Position numbers and translations under genes: made by a program
Notes under the pieces: generated by a model
Seen by the model: only the letters and a program-made list of their open reading frames with translations
What the model was told of the DNA's origin: nothing
Databases searched by the model: none
Source of the DNA: Nocardioides nitrophenolicus
Lineage (GTDB): Bacteria > Actinomycetota > Actinomycetes > Propionibacteriales > Nocardioidaceae
DNA: 64,000 bases
Assembly (NCBI RefSeq): GCF_016907515.1
Contig: NZ_JAFBBY010000001.1
Location: forward strand, 4,030,001 to 4,094,000
Direction: 5' to 3'
Shown: one piece after another, positions 9,887 through 19,793 of the stretch
How positions within the stretch are numbered: the first letter of the stretch is position 1
Layout of the letters: each line of letters begins with the position of its first letter

Positions 9887-11188
9887 GTGCCGAGCCTGCC
9901 GAGCGCTGACCCCTACCTGCCGGGCCACGGCGACCCGTCGTACGCCGTGCGGCACTACGACCTCGACCTCGCCTACGTCCCCGACGGCAACCGGTTGAGC
10001 GGCACCGCGGTGCTCGACCTGGTGGCCCGTGAGCAGACCGCCCGCCTGGTCCTCGACCTGGCCCACCTGCGCGTCTCGAAGCTGCGCCTCGAGGGCGCAC
10101 GGCTGAAGAAGTGGTCCGCGCGCGAGCACCGGCTGGTCCTCCAGCTCGACCGCCCGGTCGGCCCCGACACCCCGCTGCGGCTCACCGTCACCTACGGCGG
10201 CTCGCCGAAGCCGCTCGTCGACCGCCACCACGGCGACGCGGGCTGGGAGGAGCTCGAGGACGGCGTCATCGTCGCCGCGCAGCCCCACGGCGCGCCCACC
10301 TGGTTCCCGTGCAACGACCGGGCCGACGACAAGGCGACCTACCGGATCGTCCTCGCCGCACCCGCCGGCTACACCGTGGTCAGCAACGGCACCCTCGCCG
10401 CCCACCAGCGCCGGGCCGGTGGGGAGAGCTGGACCTGGGTGATGGACCGGCCGATGGCGACCTATCTCGCGACCGTGCAGATCGGCCGCTACGCCACCAC
10501 CGAGCACGATCGGCGTACCCGCACCATCGCGCCGCCCGACGCCGACCTGGCCGACTCCTTCGACCAGCAGCCCGCGATGCTGGCGTTCTTCGAGCGCGTC
10601 TTCGGGCCCTATCCCTTCGACGCCTACGCCGCCGTGATCACCGACGACGACCTCGAGATCCCCCTCGAGAGCCAGAGCCTGTCCACCTTCGGGCGCAACT
10701 TCTGCTCCTCCGACTGGGAGCAGGTCCGGCTGATCGCCCACGAGCTGGCCCACCAGTGGTTCGGCAACGCGGTGACCCTGCGCCGCTGGCAGGACATCTG
10801 GCTGCACGAGGGCTTCGCCTGCTACGCCGAGTGGCTGTGGTCGGAGGAGAGCGGCGGGCCGCGCACCTGCGACGAATGGGCTCGCCACCACCACGACCGG
10901 CTCACCGACCTGCCCCAGGACCTGCTCCTCGCCGACCCCGGTCCGGAGCTGATGTTCGACGACCGCGTCTACAAGCGCGGCGCCCTGGCGTTGCACGCGC
11001 TGCGGGTGGCCGTCGGCGAGGACGCCTTCTTCGGCGTGCTGCGCGACTGGGCGTCCTCGCGCGCGGGGGAGTCGGTCACCACCGACGACTTCCTCGCCTT
11101 CGCGTCCGCGCACACCGGTGCGGACGTCGCGGCGGTGCTGCGGCCGTGGCTGTACGACGTCGCACTGCCGGGTTTTCCACAGGCCTGA
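9887..11188 (+). CDS. M1-family zinc metallopeptidase
   Basis: A 433-residue aminopeptidase-like enzyme. The gluzincin site is complete: His285-Glu286-x-x-His289 (HELAHQWFGNAV) and Glu308 (LHEGFACYAEW), 18 residues later. An N-terminal beta-sandwich domain precedes it. The protein is shorter than aminopeptidase N (about 850 residues), lacking the helical C-terminal domain, and has no clear signal peptide. The GTG start lies 3 bp after the NRPS stop, so the two are co-translated. The pairing suggests it trims or hydrolyses the synthetase product, or protects the cell from it; that role is inference. Confidence 0.9.
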   Translation: MPSLPSADPYLPGHGDPSYAVRHYDLDLAYVPDGNRLSGTAVLDLVAREQTARLVLDLAHLRVSKLRLEGARLKKWSAREHRLVLQLDRPVGPDTPLRLTVTYGGSPKPLVDRHHGDAGWEELEDGVIVAAQPHGAPTWFPCNDRADDKATYRIVLAAPAGYTVVSNGTLAAHQRRAGGESWTWVMDRPMATYLATVQIGRYATTEHDRRTRTIAPPDADLADSFDQQPAMLAFFERVFGPYPFDAYAAVITDDDLEIPLESQSLSTFGRNFCSSDWEQVRLIAHELAHQWFGNAVTLRRWQDIWLHEGFACYAEWLWSEESGGPRTCDEWARHHHDRLTDLPQDLLLADPGPELMFDDRVYKRGALALHALRVAVGEDAFFGVLRDWASSRAGESVTTDDFLAFASAHTGADVAAVLRPWLYDVALPGFPQA

Positions 11189-11839
11189 CGCTCCGGGTTG
11201 CGCCCGGCGTTGCGGTTGCGGATCGTGGGGGCCTCGGCGACGATCTCGGGAGACGCCGAAACCGGAGGGAGCAGCGATGACCGTGGCGATGGAGCCCACT
11301 GACGAGCTGCGGCGCATCCCCATGAGCTGGGAGGACTTCCTCGACCGCCCCGAGACAGGTGAGTACTACGGGGGGTGCCTGGTCGTCATGCCGCCGGCTA
11401 GCAAGCAGCATCAACGGATCGTCATGCGTCTGACGCACCTGCTCGCCGGTGGCCTTCCGTCCGGTGCGGAGGTGCTGCCTTCGCTCGGCTGGTCGCCGCG
11501 CGGCGTCAGGGAGTACCTCATCCCCGACCTGACGGTCTTCCGCGACGAGAGTGACGAGGCCGTCTTCGCCGGCATCCCGCTGCTGGTCGTCGAAGTGCTC
11601 TCCACCAACCGCCGAGACGACCTGGTGGGCAAGGTGCAGCGCTACGCCGCGTGGCGGTCGCCGTCGTACTGGATCGTCGACCCGCGCGACCACCAGGTGC
11701 TGACCATGGACCTGGTCGACGGCCTCTACCTCGAGACCGGCCGCTTCACCTCGGACCGGGCCACCCTGCGCTACGGCGACATCGAGGTCCCCGTCGACAT
11801 CGACGCCCTGCTCGCCTGAGCCAGGCTGAGGCCGACTCA
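11176..11839 (+). repeat. Tandem duplication unit 1 (664 bp) with first Uma2 gene
   Basis: From TCCACAGGCC (11176) the upstream 101 bp and the whole gene are repeated at 11840. Both units place the ATG exactly 101 bp after TCCACAGGCC, and the leader GGCCTCGGCGACGATCTCGG is shared. Unit 1 begins inside the last codons of the M1 peptidase gene. Confidence 0.8.
11277..11819 (+). CDS. Uma2-family PD-(D/E)XK nuclease-like protein, copy 1
   Basis: A 180-residue protein of the Uma2 family (DUF820), widespread in cyanobacteria and actinobacteria and related to restriction-endonuclease folds. Putative active-site elements are IPDLTVFRDE (Asp), LLVVEVLS (Glu) and GKVQRYAAW (Lys), followed by YWIVDP. 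No biological function is established for most members. ATG 11277 is chosen because GGAGGGAG precedes it and the paralogue starts identically. Its closest visible relative is the next gene, about 75% identical by eye. Confidence 0.85.
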   Translation: MTVAMEPTDELRRIPMSWEDFLDRPETGEYYGGCLVVMPPASKQHQRIVMRLTHLLAGGLPSGAEVLPSLGWSPRGVREYLIPDLTVFRDESDEAVFAGIPLLVVEVLSTNRRDDLVGKVQRYAAWRSPSYWIVDPRDHQVLTMDLVDGLYLETGRFTSDRATLRYGDIEVPVDIDALLA

Positions 11840-12503
11840 TCCACAGGCCGGCGGGTCGCGGTTGCGGCCAGGGGTCCGTTTGCGGATCGTTGGGGCCTCG
11901 GCGACGATCTCGGGAGACGCCGACACCGGAAGGAGCAGCGATGACCGTGACGATCGAGCCCACCGACGAGCTGCGGCGCATCCCCATGACCTGGGAGGAC
12001 TTCCTCGACCACCCCGAGACCGGTGAGTACTACGGGGGGTGCCTGGTCGTCATGCCGACGCCGAGCAAGAAGCATCAGCAGGTGCTCAAGCGCCTGGAGC
12101 GGCTGATCGACGCGACCCTGCCGCCCGGCGCGGAGGCGCTCCAGTCGCTCGGCTGGTCGCCACCGGGCGTACGCGAGCTCCTCATCCCCGACCTCACGGT
12201 CTTCCGCGACGAGAGCGACGCCCCCTTCCTGTCCGGCATCCCGCTGCTGGTCGTCGAGGTGCTCTCCACCAACCGCCGCGACGACCTCGTGGGCAAGGTG
12301 CAGCGCTACGCCGCGTGGCGCGCGCCGTCGTACTGGATCGTCGACCCGCGCGACCACCAGGTGGTGACGATGGAGCTCGTCGACGGCCTCTACCTCGAGA
12401 CCGGCCGGGTCACGGGGGGCCGGGCGACTCTGCGGTACGGCGACGCCGATGTCGCCCTCGACATCGACGCCCTGCTCGCCTGATCCCACTGCCGAAAATG
12501 CGA
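11840..12503 (+). repeat. Tandem duplication unit 2 with second Uma2 gene
   Basis: Second copy of the 664-bp unit, joined directly to unit 1. Similarity runs from TCCACAGGCC (11840) through the leader and coding region and fades after the stop codon at 12483. The right boundary is approximate. Confidence 0.7.
11941..12483 (+). CDS. Uma2-family PD-(D/E)XK nuclease-like protein, copy 2
   Basis: A 180-residue paralogue of the preceding gene, the same length and without gaps. The putative catalytic Asp (IPDLTVFRDE), Glu (LLVVEVLS) and Lys (GKVQRYAAW) are all retained, so both copies look functional. Differences cluster around residues 38-70 (PTPSKKHQQVLKRLERLIDA against PPASKQHQRIVMRLTHLLAG), suggesting divergence of a recognition surface. 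A GGAAGGAG ribosome-binding site precedes ATG 11941. The gene converges on gltA, with a shared hairpin between them. Confidence 0.85.
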   Translation: MTVTIEPTDELRRIPMTWEDFLDHPETGEYYGGCLVVMPTPSKKHQQVLKRLERLIDATLPPGAEALQSLGWSPPGVRELLIPDLTVFRDESDAPFLSGIPLLVVEVLSTNRRDDLVGKVQRYAAWRAPSYWIVDPRDHQVVTMELVDGLYLETGRVTGGRATLRYGDADVALDIDALLA

Positions 12504-12505
12504 AC

Positions 12506-12532
12506 GACCCCGGTCACCAGGTGACCGGGGTC
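12506..12532. terminator. Bidirectional terminator hairpin
   Basis: GACCCCGGTCACC (12506-12518) and GGTGACCGGGGTC (12520-12532) form a perfect 13-bp inverted repeat between the convergent Uma2 copy 2 and gltA. There is no long T-run, as is usual in high-GC actinobacteria. Confidence 0.75.
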
Positions 12533-12548
12533 GAGACAGGAGGTGGGG

Positions 12549-13838
<1,290 letters not shown>

Positions 13839-13850
13839 CCTGCCAACCTA
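13839..13850 (-). promoter_or_regulatory. Leaderless -10 element of gltA
   Basis: TAGGTT (13850-13845 on the minus strand) followed by 6 nt and the GTG start. It lies in the 22-bp gap behind the BASS gene. No clear -35 is visible. Confidence 0.55.
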
Positions 13851-13860
13851 GTCGGCCACG

Positions 13861-14760
13861 TCACAGAGCCGGTAGCCGGTGTCCCGAAGCGTGACCCGGG
13901 GCACCCGGACGGCCCCGGGTGAGCAGCCAGCCGGCGAGCAGCGCGAGCGGGAACATCACGACGCCGTACACCGCCGCCGGGACCGCCAGCGTGTCGTGCT
14001 CCAGCACGCTCAGCGCCACCGCGATGGCGAGCGTGCTGTTGTGGATGCCGACCTCGAACGCCGACGACAGCGCCTGTCGGTCCGGTACGCCGAGCGCCCG
14101 CGGCAGCGCGTAGCCGACGGTGAGGCTGAGCGCGCAGAACAGGACGGTCGCGACGCCGATCTCGGCGAGGTAGTCGGCGAGGTTCTCGCGCTCGCCGACG
14201 AGTGCGCCGACGATGACGAGGGCGAGCACCGCCGCGGAGGCGATCCGCACCGGACGGTCGGCCCGCGAGGCGAAGGCGGGGGAGGTGCGGCGGACCAGCA
14301 TCCCGAGCGCCACGGGCACCAGGACGATCGCGAACACCTGGGCGGTCTTCGCCGGCTGGAGGCCGATGTCGTCGGCGCCGGTCGGCTCGAACCAGCCGAT
14401 CGCGAGGTTGACCACCAGCGGCAGGCTCACCACCGCGATCACCGAGTTGACGGCGGTCAGCGTGATGTTGAGGGCCACGTCGCCGCGGAACAGGTGGCTG
14501 AACAGGTTGGCCGTGGTTCCTCCCGGGGACGCGGCCAGCAGCATCATGCCGACGGCGAGGATCGCCTCGAGCTCGAGTGCCAGCACCAGGCCGAAGCAGA
14601 GCAGCGGGAGCAGGACCAGCTGGGCGAGGAGCGCGACGACCACGGGCCGGGGCGCGCGGCCGACCCGGCGGAAGTCGTCGACCGTCAGCGCCAGGCCGAG
14701 GCCGAACATGATGATCGCGAGGGCGGCGGGCAGACCGATCGACACCAGACCTGAGTCCAT
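13861..14760 (-). CDS. Bile acid:sodium symporter (BASS) family transporter
   Basis: A 299-residue protein with about nine to ten hydrophobic segments and almost no soluble domains. The motif LLAASPGGTTANLFSHLFRG in the N-terminal half and FEVGIHNSTLAIAVAL in the C-terminal half are the paired crossover regions of the BASS/SBF fold. Family members import organic anions with sodium; the substrate here is unknown. ATG 14760 (MDSGLVSIGLPAAL) puts the first membrane segment near the N-terminus; a start 18 nt upstream is possible. It could be co-transcribed with gltA. Confidence 0.87.
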   Translation of the reverse strand: MDSGLVSIGLPAALAIIMFGLGLALTVDDFRRVGRAPRPVVVALLAQLVLLPLLCFGLVLALELEAILAVGMMLLAASPGGTTANLFSHLFRGDVALNITLTAVNSVIAVVSLPLVVNLAIGWFEPTGADDIGLQPAKTAQVFAIVLVPVALGMLVRRTSPAFASRADRPVRIASAAVLALVIVGALVGERENLADYLAEIGVATVLFCALSLTVGYALPRALGVPDRQALSSAFEVGIHNSTLAIAVALSVLEHDTLAVPAAVYGVVMFPLALLAGWLLTRGRPGAPGHASGHRLPAL

Positions 14761-15069
14761 GCGCCCCGAGTGTGGCACAGGTCACGTCCGGTGCCCGTGG
14801 GTCCGGGCCGGCGCCGGAGGGGGCGAGGCGTTTTGACCCGCGTTCCCGGCCTCACGTAGCCTAGGCGGTCGCGTCTTCTGCCGCTTCGTACGCCGTCCCT
14901 CGGGTGGCCGTCGGGGCAGACCCGGATCGCTCACGGATCGTCGAGAGACGAGCGTGCGTGGGCCGGGCTGAGTTCGTCAGGAGAACGCCGCCCGAGCAGC
15001 TCGCTGCGACGGCACCCGGGTCGGCGACCGCCGGATCGGGAAACGAACTAGCAAGGAGGGTGCATTCTC
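14761..15069. other. Intergenic region and long leader of the rplM operon
   Basis: A 309-bp divergent gap. It holds a good promoter at 14833-14862 pointing to rplM and then about 200 nt of transcribed leader. The leader has several GC-rich self-complementary segments, but I could not define one structure. No ORF is supported. Confidence 0.6.
14833..14862 (+). promoter_or_regulatory. Promoter of rplM-rpsI
   Basis: TTGACC (14833-14838) and TAGCCT (14857-14862) are separated by 18 bp, a good match to a housekeeping sigma factor promoter. It predicts a leader of about 200 nt before rplM. Confidence 0.65.
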
Positions 15070-15513
15070 ATGCGCACCTACGCTCCGAAGCCCGGCGACG
15101 TCGAGCGCGCCTGGCTCGTGATCGACGCGACCGACGTCGTCCTCGGTCGCCTGGCTGTCACCGCCGCCAACCTGCTGCGCGGCAAGCACAAGCCGATCTT
15201 CGCTCCGAACGCCGACACCGGTGACTACGTCATCGTCGTCAACGCCGACAAGGTCGCCCTGTCCGGCAACAAGCGTGCCGACAAGCTCGTCTACCGCCAC
15301 TCGGGCTTCCCGGGCGGTCTGACCGCGACCCCGATCGGCGAGGTCCTCGACAAGGACGCCCGCAAGGCCGTCGAGAAGGCCGTGTGGGGCATGCTGCCGA
15401 AGAACCGTCTCGGTCGGCAGATGATCAAGAAGCTGAAGGTCTACAGCGGCCCGGCTCACCCGCACCAGGCCCAGAAGGCCGTGCCCTACGAGATCTCCCA
15501 GATCTCCCAGTGA
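15070..15513 (+). CDS. rplM: Large ribosomal subunit protein uL13
   Basis: A 147-residue ribosomal protein with the typical start [20 protein letters not shown], an [18 protein letters not shown] segment and [19 protein letters not shown] end. It binds 23S rRNA early in 50S assembly. The ribosome-binding site AAGGAGGGTG sits before ATG 15070. It is followed after 33 bp by rpsI, the universal L13-S9 operon. Codon usage is strongly biased, as expected for a highly expressed gene. Confidence 0.98.
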   Translation: MRTYAPKPGDVERAWLVIDATDVVLGRLAVTAANLLRGKHKPIFAPNADTGDYVIVVNADKVALSGNKRADKLVYRHSGFPGGLTATPIGEVLDKDARKAVEKAVWGMLPKNRLGRQMIKKLKVYSGPAHPHQAQKAVPYEISQISQ

Positions 15514-15546
15514 CTTCTCGACTGATCTGAACGGACTGAGGACAAC

Positions 15547-16047
15547 GTGACTGAGAACATCAACGAGGTCGAGGAGACCTTCGAGACCGACGAGCAGGGT
15601 GTCGCCTACACCAGCGAGACCTCCCCGTCGGCCGTCGCCGACAACCGCCCCGTGACCGTCGCCCCCGGCGCGGCCACCGGTCGCCGCAAGGAGGCCGTGG
15701 CCCGCGTGCGGATCGTCCCGGGCACCGGCAACTGGACCATCAACGGCCGGACCATCGACGACTACTTCCCCAACAAGCTGCACCAGCAGGTCGTCAACGA
15801 GCCCTTCGCGGCTCTCGGACTCGAGGGCCGCTTCGACGTGATCGCCCGCATCCACGGTGGTGGCATCACCGGCCAGGCCGGCGCCCTGCGCCTCGGCGTG
15901 GCCCGCTCCCTCAACGGGGTCGACGTCGACGCGTACCGCCCGACCCTGAAGAAGGCCGGTCTGCTGACCCGCGACGCCCGGGCGACCGAGCGCAAGAAGG
16001 CCGGTCTCAAGAAGGCCCGCAAGGCCCCGCAGTACAGCAAGCGCTGA
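15547..16047 (+). CDS. rpsI: Small ribosomal subunit protein uS9
   Basis: A 166-residue protein starting at GTG 15547. The conserved S9 core begins at [15 protein letters not shown] and ends in the tRNA-contacting tail [12 protein letters not shown]. The first 40 residues are an acidic extension ([15 protein letters not shown]) typical of actinobacterial S9. It is the second gene of the rplM operon and is followed by a strong hairpin terminator. Confidence 0.98.
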   Translation: MTENINEVEETFETDEQGVAYTSETSPSAVADNRPVTVAPGAATGRRKEAVARVRIVPGTGNWTINGRTIDDYFPNKLHQQVVNEPFAALGLEGRFDVIARIHGGGITGQAGALRLGVARSLNGVDVDAYRPTLKKAGLLTRDARATERKKAGLKKARKAPQYSKR

Positions 16048-16065
16048 TCCCACCAGGATCACCAC

Positions 16066-16105
16066 GACAGGGCCACGCACCGCAGCCGCGGTCCGTGGCC
16101 CTGTC
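16066..16105 (+). terminator. Terminator of the rplM-rpsI operon
   Basis: GACAGGGCCACG (16066-16077) pairs perfectly with CGTGGCCCTGTC (16094-16105). The loop is GC-rich and TATTTCC follows. It sits 19 bp after the rpsI stop. Confidence 0.8.
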
Positions 16106-16153
16106 GGTATTTCCACCCCACCATCCGCACCACACTCGTCAGGGGGACGGCAC

Positions 16154-17509
16154 GTGCCGCGCATCTTCGGGACCGACGGGGTCCGTGGACTGGCCAACGA
16201 CAAGCTGACCGCCGAGCTGGCCGTCGACCTCGGCAGCGCCGCGGCCCGGGTGCTGGTCGAGCACGGCGGCTACAGCCGGCCGCGGCCGCTCGCCGTGGTC
16301 GGTCGGGACACCCGGATCTCCGGGCAGTTCCTCGAGCACGCCGTCGTCGCGGGCCTCGCCTCCGCGGGGGTCGACGTGCTGCGGCTGCGGGTGCTGCCGA
16401 CCCCCGGCGTCGCGTACTTCACCGACGCGCTCGGCGCCGACGTCGGCGTGGTCATCAGCGCCTCCCACAACCCGATGCCCGACAACGGCATCAAGTTCCT
16501 GGCCCGGGGCGGGGTCAAGCTCGACGACGCCCTCGAGCGCGAGATCGAGGCGCTGCTCGGCCAGGACTGGGACCGGCCGACGGGTGCCTCGGTGGGCCGG
16601 GTGACGCCGTACGGGCCCACCGTCAAGGAGTACGTCGACCACCTGGTCCGCACCCTCGACGCGCCCACCGGCAAGCCGCTGACCGGGCTCAAGCTGGTGC
16701 TCGACTGCGCCCACGGCGCGGCCAGCGAGGTCGGGCCCCGCGCCCTGGCCGCGGCCGGCGCCGAGGTCGTCACCATCGGCGCCTCGCCCGACGGCCTCAA
16801 CATCAACGACGGCTGCGGCTCCACCCACCTCGAGCCGCTGCGCAAGGCGGTGCTGGACCATCGCGCCGACGCTGGATTCGCGGTCGACGGCGACGCCGAC
16901 CGGTGCCTCGCGGTCGACCACACCGGCGAGGTCGTCGACGGCGACCAGATCATGGGCATCCTCGCGCTCGCGCTGCGCGAGTCCGGCGGACTGGTCGGCG
17001 ACACCCTGGTCGCCACCGTGATGAGCAACCTCGGGCTGCTGCAGGCCATGGAGCAGGCCGGCGTGACGGTGGTGCAGACCGCGGTCGGCGACCGCTACGT
17101 CCTCGACGAGATGCGCCGCGGCGGCTTCAGCCTCGGCGGCGAGCAGTCCGGCCACGTGATCATGCGCGAGCACGCCACGACGGGCGACGGCATCCTCACC
17201 GCGCTCCACGTCGCCCGCCGGATGGCCACCACCGGCCGCTCGCTGCGCGACCTCGCCGCCGTGATGACCCGGCTGCCCCAGGTGCTGGTCAACGTGCCGG
17301 GCGTCGACCGGGCCCGGACCGACGACCCGGCGCTCCTCGAGGCCGTCGCCGGCGCCGAGGCCGAGCTCGGCGCGACCGGCCGGGTGCTGCTGCGTCCGTC
17401 CGGCACCGAGCCCCTGGTCCGGGTGATGGTGGAGGCGCCGACCTCCGCGCAGGCCGACGCGGTCGCCCAGCGGCTCGCGGACGTGGTCCGGGAGCGGCTC
17501 GCGCTGTAG
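16154..17509 (+). CDS. glmM: Phosphoglucosamine mutase
   Basis: A 451-residue enzyme converting glucosamine-6-phosphate to glucosamine-1-phosphate on the way to UDP-GlcNAc for peptidoglycan. It starts [12 protein letters not shown], has the phosphoserine site [12 protein letters not shown] (Ser104), the metal site [11 protein letters not shown] and the phosphate-binding [12 protein letters not shown]. Length and order match bacterial GlmM. The rplM-rpsI-glmM order is conserved in actinobacteria. glmS, the preceding pathway step, lies 11 kb downstream. Confidence 0.97.
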   Translation: MPRIFGTDGVRGLANDKLTAELAVDLGSAAARVLVEHGGYSRPRPLAVVGRDTRISGQFLEHAVVAGLASAGVDVLRLRVLPTPGVAYFTDALGADVGVVISASHNPMPDNGIKFLARGGVKLDDALEREIEALLGQDWDRPTGASVGRVTPYGPTVKEYVDHLVRTLDAPTGKPLTGLKLVLDCAHGAASEVGPRALAAAGAEVVTIGASPDGLNINDGCGSTHLEPLRKAVLDHRADAGFAVDGDADRCLAVDHTGEVVDGDQIMGILALALRESGGLVGDTLVATVMSNLGLLQAMEQAGVTVVQTAVGDRYVLDEMRRGGFSLGGEQSGHVIMREHATTGDGILTALHVARRMATTGRSLRDLAAVMTRLPQVLVNVPGVDRARTDDPALLEAVAGAEAELGATGRVLLRPSGTEPLVRVMVEAPTSAQADAVAQRLADVVRERLAL

Positions 17510-17531
17510 CGGCGCGCGTCGTCTTGTCATC

Positions 17532-17543
17532 TAGAGTCGCCGG
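17532..17543 (+). promoter_or_regulatory. Leaderless -10 element of the histidine kinase gene
   Basis: TAGAGT (17532-17537), then 6 nt, then the GTG start at 17544. No Shine-Dalgarno sequence precedes the start. Confidence 0.5.
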
Positions 17544-18899
17544 GTGCCTGCCGTCGGTCCCGCCCTGCGCGCCCGTCTGGGCGCGTACTTCGCGGTCGAC
17601 GACGACTGGGACCGGGGCAACCCGCCGGTCGCGCGGCGCGACGTCGTCAACGGTGCGGCGGTCGAGGTCGCCGGGGTCGTCACGCTCGAGCTGGCCCGCA
17701 GCGCCGGCGCCTTCCAGGAGGTCGACGCGCCGTGGTGGGTGATCTACCTGGTCATGTCCGCGGCCGCGCTGGCGCTCGTGCTGCGGCGCCGCTTCCCGCT
17801 CGCGGTGGCGGTCTACCTCTCGGCGCACATGTTCGTGACGGGGATCGCGATGCCCCAGGTGATGGGGCAGATAGCGCTCCAGATCTGCTACTTCCTGGGC
17901 CTGTTCTCCGCGATGGCGTGGGGACGCAGCCGGCGCTCGGCGCTCCTGGTCAGCGGCACCATCCTGGCCTTCATGCTGTGCTGGGTGGCCTGGCAGTTCG
18001 CGATGGGCCAGAGCGTGCAGTCCTGGCTGGACACCGCCGGCGCCGACGAGCGGTTCGGCTTCCTGCCGCCGGTGCCCGCCATCGTGCTGCTCACCTTCAT
18101 CATCAACGTCGTCTACTTCGTCGGCGCCATCGTCGGCGGGCAGGTCGCCTGGCGTAGCGCCCGGCAGCGCGCGGCGCTCGCCGAGCAGGCCCGCACCATC
18201 GCCCGGCAGACCGTGACCCTCCAGGAGCGCGCGGTGATGGACGAGCGGCTGCGCATCGCCCGCGAGCTGCACGACGTCGTCGGCCACCACGTGTCGGTGA
18301 TCGGCGTCCAGGCCGCGGGGGCGCGCCGGGTGCTCCACCAGGACCCACCGGCCGCGGCCGGCGCGCTCGGCGCGATCGAGACGAGCGCCCGCGAGACCAT
18401 CGCCCAGATGCGCTCGCTGCTCGGCACCCTGCGCGACCTCGAGGGGCGCCGTGAGGACCCGTCGGCCGGCAGGACCCGCGCGGCCACCCCCGGGGTCGCC
18501 GATCTCGAGGAGCTGGTCGCCAGCCGGGCCTCGGACCGGCTGCGCACGTCGTACGTCGTGGTCGAGGACCGCTCCGGCGCGGCGGCCCGGGTGCCCGAGA
18601 CCGTGGGCCTGACCCTGTACCGCACGACCCAGGAGGCGCTGGCGAACGTCGTCCGGCACTCGACGGCGACCAGTACGTCGGTGCGGCTGCGGGTCGCCGA
18701 GGACGCCGAGCGGCCCTTCGTCGAGGTCGAGGTGCTCGACGACGGCCGGCCGCGCCCTGGCACGTCGAGCACCGGCATGGGCCACCTCGGGATCCGCGAG
18801 CGGGTCGCGTCGCACCGCGGCGAGGTCGAGATCGGGCCGCGGGCCACCCGTGGCTACCGGGTGCGGGCCCGGCTGCCCCTGGACGGTGCCGATGAGTGA
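17544..18899 (+). CDS. Two-component sensor histidine kinase (NarL/HisKA_3 type)
   Basis: A 451-residue membrane kinase. Several hydrophobic segments fill roughly residues 60-205, followed by a short coiled region and the dimerisation/phosphoacceptor motif RIARELHDVVGHHVSVIG with phospho-accepting His243. The ATPase part shows EALANVVRHS (N box) and GMGHLGIRERV (G box). There is no large extracellular sensor domain, as in intramembrane-sensing kinases that respond to envelope stress. Its stop overlaps the response regulator start by 8 nt. Two ABC exporters follow, so they are the likely targets. Confidence 0.93.
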   Translation: MPAVGPALRARLGAYFAVDDDWDRGNPPVARRDVVNGAAVEVAGVVTLELARSAGAFQEVDAPWWVIYLVMSAAALALVLRRRFPLAVAVYLSAHMFVTGIAMPQVMGQIALQICYFLGLFSAMAWGRSRRSALLVSGTILAFMLCWVAWQFAMGQSVQSWLDTAGADERFGFLPPVPAIVLLTFIINVVYFVGAIVGGQVAWRSARQRAALAEQARTIARQTVTLQERAVMDERLRIARELHDVVGHHVSVIGVQAAGARRVLHQDPPAAAGALGAIETSARETIAQMRSLLGTLRDLEGRREDPSAGRTRAATPGVADLEELVASRASDRLRTSYVVVEDRSGAAARVPETVGLTLYRTTQEALANVVRHSTATSTSVRLRVAEDAERPFVEVEVLDDGRPRPGTSSTGMGHLGIRERVASHRGEVEIGPRATRGYRVRARLPLDGADE

Positions 18900-19719
18900 G
18901 CGCCTGCGCGTCCTGCTCGCCGACGACCAGGCCCTGGTCCGCTCCGGCTTCCGGATGATCCTGTCGGCCGAGCCCGACATCGAGGTGGTCGGCGAGGCCG
19001 CGGACGGCGCCGAGGCCGTCGAGCTGGCCCGGCGGCTGCGGCCCGACGTGGTGCTGATGGACGTGCAGATGCCGCGGGTCGACGGCATCGCCGCGACCGC
19101 CGACCTGGTCGCCGAGGGCACCGGGCGGGTCGTCATCCTCACCACCTTCGACCGGGACGACTACCTCTTCGACGCCCTCCGGGCCGGTGCCAGCGGCTTC
19201 CTGCTCAAGAACGCCGAGGCGGAGCAGCTCGTGGAGGCGGTGCGCACGGTCGCCCGCGGGCACGCCCTGCTCGCCCCGGAGGTCACCCGCCGGGTGATCG
19301 CCGAGATGGCCGCCGGGCCCACGCGCGCCGCCGAGCCCGACCCCGAGGACGCCCGGCTGCTCGACCTGCTCACCGAGCGGGAGAGCGAGGTACTGGCGCT
19401 GCTCGGCGAGGGGCTGTCCAACGCCGAGATCGCCCGGCGGCTGTTCGTCGGGGAGGCCACGGTCAAGACCCACGTGTCGGGCTGCCTGGCCAAGCTCCAG
19501 CTGCGCGACCGGGTGCAGGCCGTGGTGTTCGCGCACCGGGTCGGCCTGGTCGGCTGGGGCGTGTCTCCCAAGTCGGCGCCGTCGCGAGCGGCGTTTCCGG
19601 CCGATCTGGCAAGGCGGCGGAGCGATGTCGTGCCGGATCGCCCTTCGAGCGACGCCAACGCAGCCAGATCGAGTCGGAAACGTCGCGCAGCAGGCGGGGA
19701 CTTGGGAGACACGCCCTAG
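18892..19719 (+). CDS. LuxR/NarL-family response regulator with element-derived tail
   Basis: A 275-residue regulator. Residues 1-125 form the receiver domain (acid pair Asp11-Asp12, phosphoacceptor Asp57 in VVLMDVQMP, Lys in FLLKNAE). Residues about 155-215 form the LuxR helix-turn-helix (LTERESEVLALLGEGLSNAE, then ATVKTHVS). Family members usually end soon after this. Here residues 223-275 are encoded by a palindromic DNA element at 19558-19715 and look like unselected Arg/Ala/Ser-rich sequence. The DNA-binding core is intact, so the protein is probably still functional. ATG 18892 overlaps the kinase stop. Confidence 0.9.
   Translation: MSERLRVLLADDQALVRSGFRMILSAEPDIEVVGEAADGAEAVELARRLRPDVVLMDVQMPRVDGIAATADLVAEGTGRVVILTTFDRDDYLFDALRAGASGFLLKNAEAEQLVEAVRTVARGHALLAPEVTRRVIAEMAAGPTRAAEPDPEDARLLDLLTERESEVLALLGEGLSNAEIARRLFVGEATVKTHVSGCLAKLQLRDRVQAVVFAHRVGLVGWGVSPKSAPSRAAFPADLARRRSDVVPDRPSSDANAARSSRKRRAAGGDLGDTP
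19558..19715. repeat. 158-bp palindromic repeat element within response regulator gene
   Basis: Perfect 17-bp terminal inverted repeats GGCGTGTCTCCCAAGTC (19558-19574) and GACTTGGGAGACACGCC (19699-19715). The interior is also imperfectly self-complementary: GCGGCGTTTCCGGCCGATCT on the left matches the complement of AGATCGAGTCGGAAACGTCGC on the right. It encodes no protein of its own and resembles a MITE or REP-type element. It supplies the last 53 codons of the upstream gene. Confidence 0.85.
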
Positions 19720-19793
19720 ACCTGGGGCCCCTCCGCCGGACGGGGGAGCCGGATCCCCACCTCGCGACGGATCCGCCGGGGCCGCGGAGTCCC

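Noticed and set aside
5954..11323. 1789-residue open frame on the minus strand
   Set aside because: It is the antisense of the NRPS and M1 genes. It has the Arg/Gly/Ala-rich composition of high-GC shadow frames and no recognisable domain.
19558..19719. Frameshift or assembly error at the response regulator end
   Set aside because: The tail coincides with a perfect palindromic element and stays in frame to a stop, which an insertion explains better.
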